Assembly: GCF_026672275.1 (NCBI RefSeq)
Contig: NZ_JANQCD010000032.1
Coordinates: forward strand, 1 to 47,180
DNA from: Marinifilum sp. D737
GTDB lineage: Bacteria > Bacteroidota > Bacteroidia > Bacteroidales > Marinifilaceae
Length of the DNA: 47,180 bases
Reading direction: 5' to 3'
Positions 25,373 to 34,227 of the stretch are shown in pieces. The notes under the pieces were generated by a model. That model saw only the letters and a program-made list of their open reading frames with translations. It made no database searches and was not told where the DNA came from. The position numbers were made by a program, and so were the translations under genes. Numbering within the stretch: the stretch's first letter is position 1; each line of letters begins with the position of its first letter.

Positions 25373-25403
25373 AGGCCTCTCCCATTTACGGAAGAGGCCT
25401 TTT
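25373..25403. terminator. Bidirectional intrinsic terminator
   Basis: The stem AGGCCTCT/AGAGGCCT has a 12-nt loop and T tracts on both sides (TTTTCATTT on plus, CTTTTTG on minus). It lies between the convergent PspC and M16 genes. Confidence 0.75.
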
Positions 25404-25424
25404 CATTTAATTACCTAAGTTCTA

Positions 25425-28361
25425 TTAAAAATTAAATACTTCTTCCAAGCTCAACTCATGAACATTACCTAATTTTTTAAGTACGTTCATATTGATATCT
25501 TTCTTGTTACCAACCACCAAATAACAATGGTTTTTATTGGCAATATGTTCCTTAAAGAATTTGTTCAAATCATCAATATTCTGATTCTTCACCTTCTCGT
25601 AAACATCTTTTCGGTAATCATGCTTCACACCTTTTCTAAGGTTACTCAAATATGTCCAGTAAACTCTTTCTTTAGTGATTCGTTCTGATTGAATCTTTTT
25701 AAGCATGTTCGTCTTGGCTTCGTTAAATTGCTTCTCCTCGTAAGGCATTTCATTTAACAACTCAACCAATGCTTCAGTAGCATCTTTCACTTTATCAGCG
25801 CTTGTTGCAACATATGAGAATGAGTAGCCATAATCATCCAATTTTGAAGGAGTGCTGTAAGATGAAAATGCAGAATATGCAAGAGCTCTTGACTCGCGAA
25901 TTTCCTGAAAAATAATTGATGCCATACTTCCACCATAATATTCATTGAATAATCTGATTTCTGGCATTAGGTTCATATCCAACTTTTCATCTTTTGCCAA
26001 CATGATGATGTTTGCCTGCACCATATCATAGTTAACAAAGAAGATTTCATTCTTGGTGTAATCCAATTCAGGATATTTTGTTGGTTCCGGAATTTCTTTT
26101 AACTGCTCCGAAACTTTATGCTTTGCCTTTAAATTCTCAGCAATTTGTTGTTTTCCTTCAGCTCCATAATAAAATACTCTATGTTTATAGTCTTTCAGCT
26201 GTGACAACATTTCAGTTAACTGATTTGGATCCACACTTCTTAATTCATCTTCCAACAAGATATCTGTATAAGGCGATTTTTTTCCATATTTTGCGTAACT
26301 ATACATTGCACCCCACAAAATTTCACCCTTGTTTAGCTTACTGTCTGCACGATCCTTAATAATACCATCAACATACTTTGAGTAAGAATCACTCTCAGCC
26401 TTGGCATTGGCCAACACATGTTCCATTAACTCTACTCCTTTGTCGAATGATTTTTTCAAACCAGAGATATATACATAGCATCTGTCATCACCAGCTTCAA
26501 CACCAAAGGATAAACCATACTTAAACAATTCTTTTTGCAATTCAGCAGCCGAATACTTATCGGTTCCAATGTATGGCAAGTAATTTACAGCTATAGGCAA
26601 CATTTTATCATGATTTTTACCCATTTCGTAAATGTAAATCAACTTGAATAGCTCGTTCGATTTGTTTTCCAAGTAATCGTAAGTTACACCAGGTTTCAGC
26701 TCTTCCGACTGGATTTCTTTTTCAAAATCAACCCACAAAGGTTTTAATGCAGGAGTTTCTTTTGCTGTTAGTTCCTTATAAAATTCCGATTGTTTTTTGC
26801 GGTCGATTTTAACTGGAGTAATAGCCGGCTTTTCAACCTTTACAACCTTATTATCCTCACCTTTTCTCTTGTAAACTACAACATAGTTGTTATTGTAGTG
26901 CTTGTTTGCAAACTCAACCAATTGTTCTTTTGTTACCAATTCAAGTTCATCAAGCATTTTTAGGTTATCAGCCCAAGCTACATTGTTTGCAAAAGCAACT
27001 GCAAATTCATGAGCTCTTCCATTTGATTCCTGTCCTCTAATTTTACCCAAACGATAATCATTAATTACAGCCTCAAGCATCCAATCTTCAAACTCTCCTT
27101 TTTTGATTTTTTCGATTTCACCAAGAATCAATTCTGTTACTTCTTCCATTTTTTGACCCTGACGAGGAACCCCATAAAATGAATGCATTCCATAGTCAAT
27201 ATTAAAACTTGCGTAACAACCAGCTCTTAGCACTTTTTGTTTCTGATTCAGGTTCAAATCCATTAAACCCGCTTTTGAATTATTTAAGATCCCATCAATG
27301 AGAGTTACAAATTTCTGATCTTCCGAACCAATTCCATCAAATCTGAATGCCATTGATAACCTTTCTGCATCAGGACCAAATACTTCTTTAACAATTGGCT
27401 TTGTAATTGGATCTTCTACCGGAGCAACAAACTTAGGAACCTCTCTTGATTCTAGTTTTCCAAAAGTCTGATCAATTAATTTAATGGTCTCTTCAAAATC
27501 CAAATCTCCAGACATGGCAATTGCCATATTGTTAGGAACGTAATAAGTATCAAAATACTTGTGAATATTTTCCATCGATGGATTTTTAAGATGCTCAGCT
27601 CTTCCCAATGTAGTTTGTGTTCCGTAAGGGTGTTTTTTATACAAACCAGACATTAAGGCATAACGCAACTTTCTAAAGTCATTATCCTGAGACATATTAA
27701 ACTCCTCATAAACCGTTTCCAATTCGGTATGGAATAAACGAAGAACCAGTTTACTAAACCTTTCTTTTTCGATATTCAACCATTTCTCAAGTTCATTCGA
27801 TGGAATATCATTCATATAAACTGTTCGTTCGTAAGTAGTATAAGCATTAGTTCCCTTAGCACCAATTGATGACACCAGCTTATCATACTCGTTTGCTACA
27901 GCAAACTTTGAAGCCAAAGCAGATATACTGTCGATTTTTGCATAAACTTTTGCTTTTGCCTCTTTTGTAGAGGCTAACTTGTGCTCCTCATACAAATCAG
28001 AAATCTCATGAATTAAGGCTTCCTCTTTTTGCCAATCTACAGTACCAAAATCATCAGTACCTTTAAACATCATATGCTCTAAATAGTGAGCAAGTCCTGT
28101 AGTTTCTGAAGGATCATAGGTAGAACCAGCTTTTACCGGAATAAAGGTTTGAATTCTTGGAGCGTCTCGATTAACGGATAAGTATACCTTTAATCCATTG
28201 TCAAGAGTGTAAATTCTTACTCCCATGGGATCATTGGTAACTGTTTCGTACCGATAACCATTCTTGTCTGTGTTTTGAACAGTTTGATACTTTTCCTTTG
28301 GCGTGCAAGCAAATAAAATTACTCCCAACATAAAGGCAAAAAGAACATTAACTTTCTTCAT
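25425..28361 (-). CDS. M16-family metallopeptidase lipoprotein
   Basis: This 978-aa protein has a lipobox ILFAC with Cys19. The inverted zinc motif HYLEH is at 92-96 (two His ligands and the catalytic Glu), and the downstream Glu-rich LETVYEEF block (about 214-221) supplies the third ligand. The protein has the full double M16 layout: an active N-terminal half, and a C-terminal half with the usual R/Y pair region (EIRESRALAYSAFSSYSTPS) but no second HxxEH. Such enzymes degrade peptides of limited length. As a periplasmic or outer-membrane lipoprotein it may process secreted peptides. It is not operonic with its neighbours. Confidence 0.92.
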   Translation of the reverse strand: MKKVNVLFAFMLGVILFACTPKEKYQTVQNTDKNGYRYETVTNDPMGVRIYTLDNGLKVYLSVNRDAPRIQTFIPVKAGSTYDPSETTGLAHYLEHMMFKGTDDFGTVDWQKEEALIHEISDLYEEHKLASTKEAKAKVYAKIDSISALASKFAVANEYDKLVSSIGAKGTNAYTTYERTVYMNDIPSNELEKWLNIEKERFSKLVLRLFHTELETVYEEFNMSQDNDFRKLRYALMSGLYKKHPYGTQTTLGRAEHLKNPSMENIHKYFDTYYVPNNMAIAMSGDLDFEETIKLIDQTFGKLESREVPKFVAPVEDPITKPIVKEVFGPDAERLSMAFRFDGIGSEDQKFVTLIDGILNNSKAGLMDLNLNQKQKVLRAGCYASFNIDYGMHSFYGVPRQGQKMEEVTELILGEIEKIKKGEFEDWMLEAVINDYRLGKIRGQESNGRAHEFAVAFANNVAWADNLKMLDELELVTKEQLVEFANKHYNNNYVVVYKRKGEDNKVVKVEKPAITPVKIDRKKQSEFYKELTAKETPALKPLWVDFEKEIQSEELKPGVTYDYLENKSNELFKLIYIYEMGKNHDKMLPIAVNYLPYIGTDKYSAAELQKELFKYGLSFGVEAGDDRCYVYISGLKKSFDKGVELMEHVLANAKAESDSYSKYVDGIIKDRADSKLNKGEILWGAMYSYAKYGKKSPYTDILLEDELRSVDPNQLTEMLSQLKDYKHRVFYYGAEGKQQIAENLKAKHKVSEQLKEIPEPTKYPELDYTKNEIFFVNYDMVQANIIMLAKDEKLDMNLMPEIRLFNEYYGGSMASIIFQEIRESRALAYSAFSSYSTPSKLDDYGYSFSYVATSADKVKDATEALVELLNEMPYEEKQFNEAKTNMLKKIQSERITKERVYWTYLSNLRKGVKHDYRKDVYEKVKNQNIDDLNKFFKEHIANKNHCYLVVGNKKDINMNVLKKLGNVHELSLEEVFNF

Positions 28362-28668
28362 TGTTTGTTTGGTTTTAAATGATCATGTCAACCACACAAC
28401 ATCCACAAACCCTTCTATTCGCAAAAGATTTTAAACCTTGTGCGATCCACATAACCTGTTTTGGTTTAGTTTATTAATCTTCGAAGTATATTATAATATA
28501 ATCCGTTAATTGTTAAATTTACAAATTGCCTTATATTTACATATCTTTTTTTACATTTTTTAACTAAAGCCTTCGTTATTTAAATTCGATTTAAACTTTT
28601 TATATATTATTAACAATCAATCAAGATAGATAATCGTATTTTTGCAGCGTAAAAAGTAAACTAAACAG
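28362..28668. other. Divergent intergenic region, promoter only
   Basis: About 300 bp between the M16 peptidase gene (minus) and the outer-membrane protein (plus). It is A/T-rich. Only the -7 element at 28637-28644 stands out. Confidence 0.6.
28637..28644 (+). promoter_or_regulatory. -7 element for outer-membrane protein
   Basis: TATTTTTG matches TAnnTTTG, followed by CAGCG as at other promoters here. It is 24 bases before the start. No clear TTG is found at -33. Confidence 0.45.
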
Positions 28669-29799
28669 ATGAAAAAACTAAATGCCCTAATATTGATATT
28701 GTCCCTTACAACTTTTATCAATAACACTTTTGCCCAAGTCAACACTCCTTACATACACCATAAAGAGTTTCAGGTAGCTGACAGCAATAAGCTGTTTTTT
28801 CGTTTCGAAAACCTAAACTTTGTAAAAAACAACGAATATAGTGGTGAGTTCTCAAAAGGTGCTACCTGGATTGGATATGTTGCATCACCCAAGCTAGTTT
28901 ATTATCCAAGTTCTAATTTTAGAATTGAAGCTGGCGTTCGTCTCCAAAAATATTCGGGCAGAGAAGATTTTACTGAAACAGAACCTATATTTTCGGCTAT
29001 CTATAAACCTTCGGATAAAATTGAGTTTATTATGGGTAGTTTAAATCAGAACAACAACCATAATCTTTCCGAACCAATGTTCGAACCAGAAAGATACTTT
29101 ATGGAAACTGCCGAAAATGGATTTCAATTCTTATACAATGCGCCCAAATTGCAATTTCAAACCTGGATAAACTGGGAAAAGTTCATTTTAGAAAATGATC
29201 CTTTTCAAGAAAGATTTACCTTTGGTTTATCAGGAAACTGGCAAGTAAACCAATCTTCTAAGACCAAGTTATCTATACCGCTTGAGGCGATTTTTACACA
29301 TCGTGGTGGTGAAATTGATAGTTCGGAAGGATCGGTTCAAACCGTAGGGAATTATGGCTCGGGACTTGTATTGACGAAAAACATATCGAATTCAAAAATT
29401 ACATCATGGTATGTAAAAGCAATGGGCTATTTCTTTTCGGATAACTCCTCAGTAAAAGACTACCTATTCGATAAAGGACATGCGTTTTATCCACAAGTGG
29501 GTATCACAACAAAAAAGTCTAAACTAAACCTGGGTTACTGGAACGCATATCATTTTGCATCTTCACGCGGATCAAAATTATTCCAATCTATCGCAATGGA
29601 TACTCCAGGATATTTCGAAGACAGAAGAGAATTGGCTACACTAAACTATTACCACGAGCATAAAATTGCCAATGGCATTCACTTTGGTGGCAAATTAGAT
29701 GTTTACTATGATCTTAAAAATTCTTCGGAGAATTGGGCTGCTGCCATCTACCTAAGAATTAATGGTGATTTCTTCCTGAAAAAAATCACGTGGCAGTAG
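28669..29799 (+). CDS. Outer-membrane beta-barrel protein, function unknown
   Basis: 376 aa with a signal peptide (MKKLNALILILSLTTFINNTFAQ). The mature part alternates polar and aromatic residues in the manner of a beta-barrel (LKFQTWINWEKF-like strands, FRIEAGVRLQKYSG, AAIYLRINGDFFLKKITW). I do not recognise a specific family. It is monocistronic by position, with 390 bp of noncoding DNA after it. Confidence 0.65.
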   Translation: MKKLNALILILSLTTFINNTFAQVNTPYIHHKEFQVADSNKLFFRFENLNFVKNNEYSGEFSKGATWIGYVASPKLVYYPSSNFRIEAGVRLQKYSGREDFTETEPIFSAIYKPSDKIEFIMGSLNQNNNHNLSEPMFEPERYFMETAENGFQFLYNAPKLQFQTWINWEKFILENDPFQERFTFGLSGNWQVNQSSKTKLSIPLEAIFTHRGGEIDSSEGSVQTVGNYGSGLVLTKNISNSKITSWYVKAMGYFFSDNSSVKDYLFDKGHAFYPQVGITTKKSKLNLGYWNAYHFASSRGSKLFQSIAMDTPGYFEDRRELATLNYYHEHKIANGIHFGGKLDVYYDLKNSSENWAAAIYLRINGDFFLKKITWQ

Positions 29800-30188
29800 T
29801 CACATGGTCTTTATAAAAATTACAAACAATTCTGTACCTAAACTAAAAAACGGCACCTACACAATAATAAAGGAAACTTATTTCTCCTAGAACTCTCTGA
29901 TTAACAGAACACAACCGCCAACAATAAACCTCATTCTGTCAAACAAAATTACAGCTCCACCAAAATAAACGTTTATTATAAATCTAATTTCTTAACTGTT
30001 TTATAAATTTAAGTATTATTAAACAGTTTATTGCTTTTGCATTTTACAATACCAAAGCACATTTTAACCGCTTAAAATACGAATAAAGAAAAGAAATATC
30101 GCCTCAAATCTCTCATACTTACCTTATAACTATAAATAAGGATTGTTTTAACTAAAATTTTATGATGTAAATACAAAGCTAACGATTC
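29800..30188. other. Noncoding region before HTH gene
   Basis: Very A/T-rich, no ORF. It contains an 8-bp inverted repeat AACTGTTT/AAACAGTT (29995-30002/30022-30029, 19-nt spacer), about 160 bp before the HTH gene. Confidence 0.5.
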
Positions 30189-30398
30189 ATGAAATATTTA
30201 AAACTTGACGAAAAAGTAGCTCAATTCTACAAATTAATTCATAGTGGTTACAAAGCAAGCCCCAAAGAATTTGCTAAAAAACTGTATTTATCGGAGCGCA
30301 CATTTTACAGGATACGTAATATCGTTGAAAAAAAATATGGTAATTTAAAGTACGACAGAACCAATCGTCAATATTATTTTACTGATAAGAAAGTCTAA
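30189..30398 (+). CDS. Small helix-turn-helix protein
   Basis: 69 aa, almost entirely one HTH: a first helix (LDEKVAQFYKLIHSG), the turn (KASPKEFAKKLYLSERTFYRIRNIVEKKYG), then a short wing (LKYDRTNRQYYFTD). The fold resembles DeoR/HTH_11-type or sigma-region-like DNA-binding domains. It is the first gene of the peptide locus and 715 bp before the peptide gene, so it may regulate it (inference from position). The A/T-rich leader and inverted repeats around it are candidate binding sites. Confidence 0.75.
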   Translation: MKYLKLDEKVAQFYKLIHSGYKASPKEFAKKLYLSERTFYRIRNIVEKKYGNLKYDRTNRQYYFTDKKV

Positions 30399-30605
30399 AC
30401 CTGTTCAACCATTTGGGTAATGTTACACGAATTTCAATGTAAAATGTCATGTAACACTGGTTTTATATCTTACAATAATCTGCCCCCCATATTATTAGGG
30501 AGTTAATGCCGACAGATTTTTAAAAGAGCAGGTTAAACACAGTGAAAACATGCGATATCTTAGAAGCAAAGCGTTATTACTAATAATAGTTGGATAACTA
30601 TGTAA

Positions 30606-30779
30606 CTGTTCAATATAAACCAAGATTTACAGAAAATCAACAAACACATCGCCATCCTGGTATTAGTTGAATTAATCATACTGTACGCAGTGATTATTAA
30701 CCTAATAAACACCAAAAAGTATCTTGCTATTGCATTTGTCATTACCAGAATTTTAATTCATCAATCCCTAAAAAAATAA
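30606..30779 (+). pseudogene. Possible broken small membrane protein
   Basis: An open frame reads LFNINQDLQKINKHIAILVL and continues with a hydrophobic helix and a basic tail for 57 residues. Its only nearby ATG (30600) is followed at once by TAA, so it has a stop at codon 2. The alternative start would be CTG. The amphipathic lead, membrane helix and lysine-rich end look like a real small protein, perhaps an immunity-type peptide or a degenerate second peptide. It is not shown that it is expressed. Confidence 0.35.
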
Positions 30780-31050
30780 TCTCTTTACCACTGTAATGAT
30801 GAAATGGGCAATTTCATATTGTGAATGTTCAGATATTAAAAATCACCCCCCACCACAAAAAAGAAGCCTCATTTAAAGTCCTAATTTAGAATAATATAAA
30901 AAATTATTATCTGAAATATGTAAAACCTACTACCAACAATATTCTTACAACACTATCTGGACTAAATAAAAATTTACTCCCTGCCACATTATGGCACTAT
31001 ATTAACATAATTTGTATTTATAATTTACAGTAGTTAACTTTATAGTGCAT

Positions 31051-31093
31051 ACCCACAGTTACTTCGTGGCAATGTGGGTGAATTATTTTTTAT
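31051..31093 (+). promoter_or_regulatory. Hairpin with T tract upstream of peptide gene
   Basis: ACCCACA pairs with TGTGGGT (31051-31057/31073-31079), and the inner GTTAC pairs with GTGGC around a TTC loop with two bulged A. It is followed by GAATTATTTTTT, and the peptide ATG follows 20 nt later. It may be a transcript attenuator, an mRNA stabiliser or the terminator of an upstream transcript. Confidence 0.6.
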
Positions 31094-31112
31094 CAAATTA
31101 AAATATAAAATT

Positions 31113-31268
31113 ATGAGAAAATTACACGTAGAAGAAATGGAGAAGTTTGAGGGAGGTATTGTTTGTGCTGTAGTTGGGGCAACACTAGGAATATTATTCA
31201 CCCCAGTTGTTGGTGTCGCGTCTGGCATTCTTTGTCATATGACTTATGGTGCTTATGACGCTTACTAA
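31113..31268 (+). CDS. Double-glycine leader peptide, candidate bacteriocin precursor
   Basis: The ATG at 31113 is preferred over the longer start at 31074 because it gives the exact leader pattern MRKLHVEEMEKFEGG, charged and ending in Gly14-Gly15, the site cut by C39 peptidases. The core of 36 residues (16-51) is hydrophobic and glycine-rich (GATLGILFTPVVGVASG) with two cysteines, C18 and C41, and an aromatic tail (MTYGAYDAY). Class II bacteriocins and bacteroidetocin-like toxins of Bacteroidales share this layout; I see no closer match. It is followed by transport genes including a C39 exporter. The activity is unproven; a signalling peptide is an alternative. Confidence 0.8.
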   Translation: MRKLHVEEMEKFEGGIVCAVVGATLGILFTPVVGVASGILCHMTYGAYDAY

Positions 31269-31279
31269 TTAATTCCTTT

Positions 31280-31340
31280 AGCTGCCTTAGTTTCCGAATA
31301 ATCTTACCTCATTCATCAATTAAGGCAGCTTTTATATTTT
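31280..31340 (+). terminator. Partial terminator between peptide and transport genes
   Basis: AGCTGCCTTA (31280-31289) pairs with TAAGGCAGCT (31321-31330), a perfect 10-bp stem with a 31-nt loop, followed by TTTATATTTT. Read-through would still reach the ABC genes, giving more peptide mRNA than transporter mRNA. Confidence 0.7.
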
Positions 31341-31344
31341 CCTG

Positions 31345-32298
31345 ATGACAAAATACGTACAGCTTAGAATAAGACAATTAATAAACATATTGAAAGACAT
31401 AGGATTTTTATATGGCTTATTAATTTTATGTGCCTTTTTTGTGCTAATGTTGGCAATTAACAGCCAATTACAAAAAGTAACAATTAATAATCTTGAGTTT
31501 TTTGTATTTGCATGTCATTTTATTTTATTAATAACAATACAAGCCAATAGAAGAGATCTGTTTTTTTTAAAGACAGTTTTTAAAAGTATTTATTTGCTGC
31601 AAGTTTTTGATTACCTGATTATCTCTTTGCCTTTCCTGTGGATCTGTTTTTTGAATAACTGGTCAATGTTGCAATTGGCTACACTCCCAAATATTCTATT
31701 CATACCATTAGTAAAAAGTTCTAATAAAAACCCATTTAAACTGCTAAAAAAAGCATCAACATTATGGATTTTATATAATAATTATGAATGGATTGCCGGA
31801 GTTAGGAAATTCTATTTGAGCATTACTCTTTTAATTATTTTAACAATTAGTTTTTCCTGGCATTCTTATCTTTCATTAATTTTTCTTGGGTTTTATATTC
31901 TTTTAATTCAAGGATTCTACAAGTATTTTGAACCAAGCATATTTCTTGAATGTCAGAATTTATCAGCAAATAAACTGTTAAGAAGAAAAATAACAGAACA
32001 CATAAAATTAAATGGAATTTACTTTCTCATATCCCTTCCATATATAGTACTAAATTTTAATAACACTTATTTGATTGCAATCTTATTTGCTTTTTCAGTT
32101 GTACTTATTGTTTGGTTTAATATTTCAAAATACTATTACTACAAGCCTAATTCTCACTCTTTCAAAAATGAATTAATTGGCAGTATAATAGGTGTTTGTA
32201 TTTTTCCATTTAGCTTTTTACTGTTCGTTTCAATTGTTTTTCTCACCTATTATTTCAAACCTGCTATTAATAACCTAAAAAACTTTACAAATGATTGA
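31345..32298 (+). CDS. ABC-2-like permease subunit, peptide locus
   Basis: This 317-aa protein is very hydrophobic, with about eight predicted membrane helices and no recognisable motif. It overlaps the next gene, an ABC ATPase, by eight bases, the classic sign of a translationally coupled transporter pair. Bacteriocin producers often carry such a pair for self-immunity, exporting the peptide from the membrane (LanFEG-like), while the C39 exporter handles maturation. That role is inferred. The gene is more A/T-rich than the C39 exporter gene downstream. Confidence 0.65.
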   Translation: MTKYVQLRIRQLINILKDIGFLYGLLILCAFFVLMLAINSQLQKVTINNLEFFVFACHFILLITIQANRRDLFFLKTVFKSIYLLQVFDYLIISLPFLWICFLNNWSMLQLATLPNILFIPLVKSSNKNPFKLLKKASTLWILYNNYEWIAGVRKFYLSITLLIILTISFSWHSYLSLIFLGFYILLIQGFYKYFEPSIFLECQNLSANKLLRRKITEHIKLNGIYFLISLPYIVLNFNNTYLIAILFAFSVVLIVWFNISKYYYYKPNSHSFKNELIGSIIGVCIFPFSFLLFVSIVFLTYYFKPAINNLKNFTND

Positions 32299-32962
32299 TA
32301 TTAAGAATCTAACGGTAAGATATGGAAGTAATCTTATCTTTAATAATTCAAGTGCATATTTTCAAAAAGGAATGTGTTATGGAATTTTAGGATTAAACGG
32401 TTCTGGTAAAACAACACTATTTAATGTTCTTTACAAATTTAAAAATTACCAAGGCACTATTACCATTAACAAAAAAAAAGTTAAGCGATCAAATATTGCC
32501 TACCTACCTTCAGAGAACTACTATTACTACAATCTTACCGGTAGAGAATATCTTAGTATTTTTTCAAAAAAAAGTAATCAAAAGAAAGTTAATGAGTTCC
32601 AAGCACTTTTTAATCTTCCTTTAGACAAGTTTATAAAAGAATATTCATCTGGAATGAAAAAAAAATTGGCTCTGGTTGGAATTCTACTCCTCAATCGAAA
32701 TATATTTCTATTAGATGAACCATTTGAAAATCTTGACGTTGACTCTTTATATATATTTCAAGAAATCATAAAAATCCTTAAATCAAAAGGCAGAACAATT
32801 ATCATATCATCTCATAATATTAATGTATTGGAAGGGGTGTGTGATACATATTACTTTATAGAAAATCAAGGAATAAATGAACTAGCTGATTGCAAGAAAA
32901 TTTACATTAGAGATACATTGAAAAACAAATATGATGATTTAATGAAAGAGATTATCCTCTAA
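32291..32962 (+). CDS. ABC transporter ATP-binding protein, peptide locus
   Basis: 223 aa with a complete nucleotide-binding domain: Walker A GLNGSGKTT (34-42), a short Q-loop region, signature EYSSGMKKK (about 118-125), Walker B NIFLLDEP with D142-E143, and the switch His in SSHN (175). It pairs with the overlapping permease before it. The spacing of 85 bp to the next gene may allow a separate start. Likely role: energising export of the peptide or protecting the producer (inference). Confidence 0.9.
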   Translation: MIDIKNLTVRYGSNLIFNNSSAYFQKGMCYGILGLNGSGKTTLFNVLYKFKNYQGTITINKKKVKRSNIAYLPSENYYYYNLTGREYLSIFSKKSNQKKVNEFQALFNLPLDKFIKEYSSGMKKKLALVGILLLNRNIFLLDEPFENLDVDSLYIFQEIIKILKSKGRTIIISSHNINVLEGVCDTYYFIENQGINELADCKKIYIRDTLKNKYDDLMKEIIL

Positions 32963-33047
32963 CCATACTCAATAATTCAATTTCAGAGATTTACAATTCC
33001 CCAAAAACAGAAAATAATTAATATTCAAATTTGATTTTAAGGATCAT

Positions 33048-33689
33048 ATGAAATTATCAATACAAAATATTACTAATGGTACATTGTTCTTCTGTATTAT
33101 ATTATTTCAATTTGCAATATTTTTTCTTTTAAAAGAAACATTATCTCTAACCAAACTACTACAACTTAGCTTAAAGGATCAAATAGGAAGTGATCGAATT
33201 GCAGAATTGATTTCAAATTATTCAAAGTGGGAATGGGTAAATTACATTTTGCTCCCATTTATTTTGCTCATAAAAATTGGAATAATAACAACTTGCTTAA
33301 AAATTGGGACTATCCTATTAAATTATAAAATAAAGAAACTTTTACATACTGTCTTACTTGCAGAATTTGTATTCTTATTCATGATTTTGTCAAAATACAT
33401 TTGGCTCTACTGGCATAAGGACATATTAACTTTAGAATACGTCCAAAACTTTTCCCCTCTTGCTTTAAGTAACTTTTTCGATACATTTGAAATTGAGAGA
33501 TGGATACTCTATCCCTTACAAACCCTAAACGCCTTCGAAATTCTTTACTGGTTCACCCTCTCCTGGTTATTATCCAAAGAATTAAAAATTAAATTCTGGA
33601 AATCTTTCGAATTTGTAATGAGTACTTATGGCGTTGGCTTATTAATTTGGATTGTATTTGTTATGTTTTTAACCATTAACCTGAACTGA
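33048..33689 (+). CDS. Membrane protein of peptide locus, function unknown
   Basis: 213 aa with about five hydrophobic helices (FFCIILFQFAIFFLL, NYILLPFILLIKIGIITTC, LLAEFVFLFMILSKYIWLY, LNAFEILYWFTLSWLL, VGLLIWIVFVMFLTI). No family is recognised. It lies between the ABC pair and a thioredoxin-like gene whose ATG is two bases past its stop, so it is probably translated with it. Candidate roles are immunity or an accessory part of the exporter. The sequence does not decide between them. Confidence 0.55.
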   Translation: MKLSIQNITNGTLFFCIILFQFAIFFLLKETLSLTKLLQLSLKDQIGSDRIAELISNYSKWEWVNYILLPFILLIKIGIITTCLKIGTILLNYKIKKLLHTVLLAEFVFLFMILSKYIWLYWHKDILTLEYVQNFSPLALSNFFDTFEIERWILYPLQTLNAFEILYWFTLSWLLSKELKIKFWKSFEFVMSTYGVGLLIWIVFVMFLTINLN

Positions 33690-33690
33690 A

Positions 33691-34227
33691 ATGAAACGGG
33701 CAGTTAAACTATTCCTTCTTGTTCTTATTTTAGGAGTTCTTGCCTACATGGCAATTAATATTATTGGCACTGCAAAAGAAAAAGAAGCAATTACCAGGCG
33801 CATACAAAACCTACCTGTGTTTAGTTTTACCGATTTATACAATGAGGTTTTTGAAAGTAGTTTTATACCGGAAAACCAGGCCTGTTTGCTCATGTATTTT
33901 CACCCCGAATGTGAACATTGTTGCTACGAGGCAGAACAATTCATCAACTATGCACCCGAATTATCGCCTTACCAAATTGTAATGATATCGTATGATTCTA
34001 TACCCAACCTGAAGCAATTTGAAGAACAATATCATTTGAATGAGATGGAAAATGTTACCATTCTTCACGATCCTGCTGGTGATTTCCCAAAAATATTCGG
34101 AACCAAAATAATTCCTACAAGCTTTATTTACAGCAAAGAACACAAACTGAAAAAGATTTTTAAGGGAGAAGTAAAAATAGAAGCATTACTAAAATACCTG
34201 CAAGATGAAGAAGATGCACAATCCTGA
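33691..34227 (+). CDS. Membrane-anchored thioredoxin-like protein
   Basis: 178 aa. The N-terminal helix (KLFLLVLILGVLAYMAINII) acts as an uncleaved anchor. A thioredoxin/AhpC-like domain follows with the redox pair C74-E75-H76-C77 in HPECEHCCYE and the cis-proline loop IIPTSF. It should face the periplasm and handle thiol-disulfide exchange. Since the nearby peptide core has two cysteines, it may form or shuffle a disulfide in the product (inference). Its 3' end overlaps the exporter gene by 23 bases. Confidence 0.82.
   Translation: MKRAVKLFLLVLILGVLAYMAINIIGTAKEKEAITRRIQNLPVFSFTDLYNEVFESSFIPENQACLLMYFHPECEHCCYEAEQFINYAPELSPYQIVMISYDSIPNLKQFEEQYHLNEMENVTILHDPAGDFPKIFGTKIIPTSFIYSKEHKLKKIFKGEVKIEALLKYLQDEEDAQS

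Larger units (their letters stand above)
30399..31112. other. Long leader region of the peptide locus
   Basis: About 710 bp. It holds an inverted repeat TGTTACA/TGTAACA (30422-30428/30451-30457), a broken or non-ATG small membrane ORF (30606-30779), and a hairpin just before the peptide gene (31051-31093). No other protein-like ORF is seen. Confidence 0.5.

Noticed and set aside
30560-30742. Minus-strand 60-codon ORF
   Set aside because: It is the complement of the small membrane frame at 30606-30779 and has no features of its own.
31074-31112. Longer start for the peptide gene
   Set aside because: It adds a hydrophobic stretch before the leader and runs into the upstream hairpin's T tract; the ATG at 31113 gives the standard leader.
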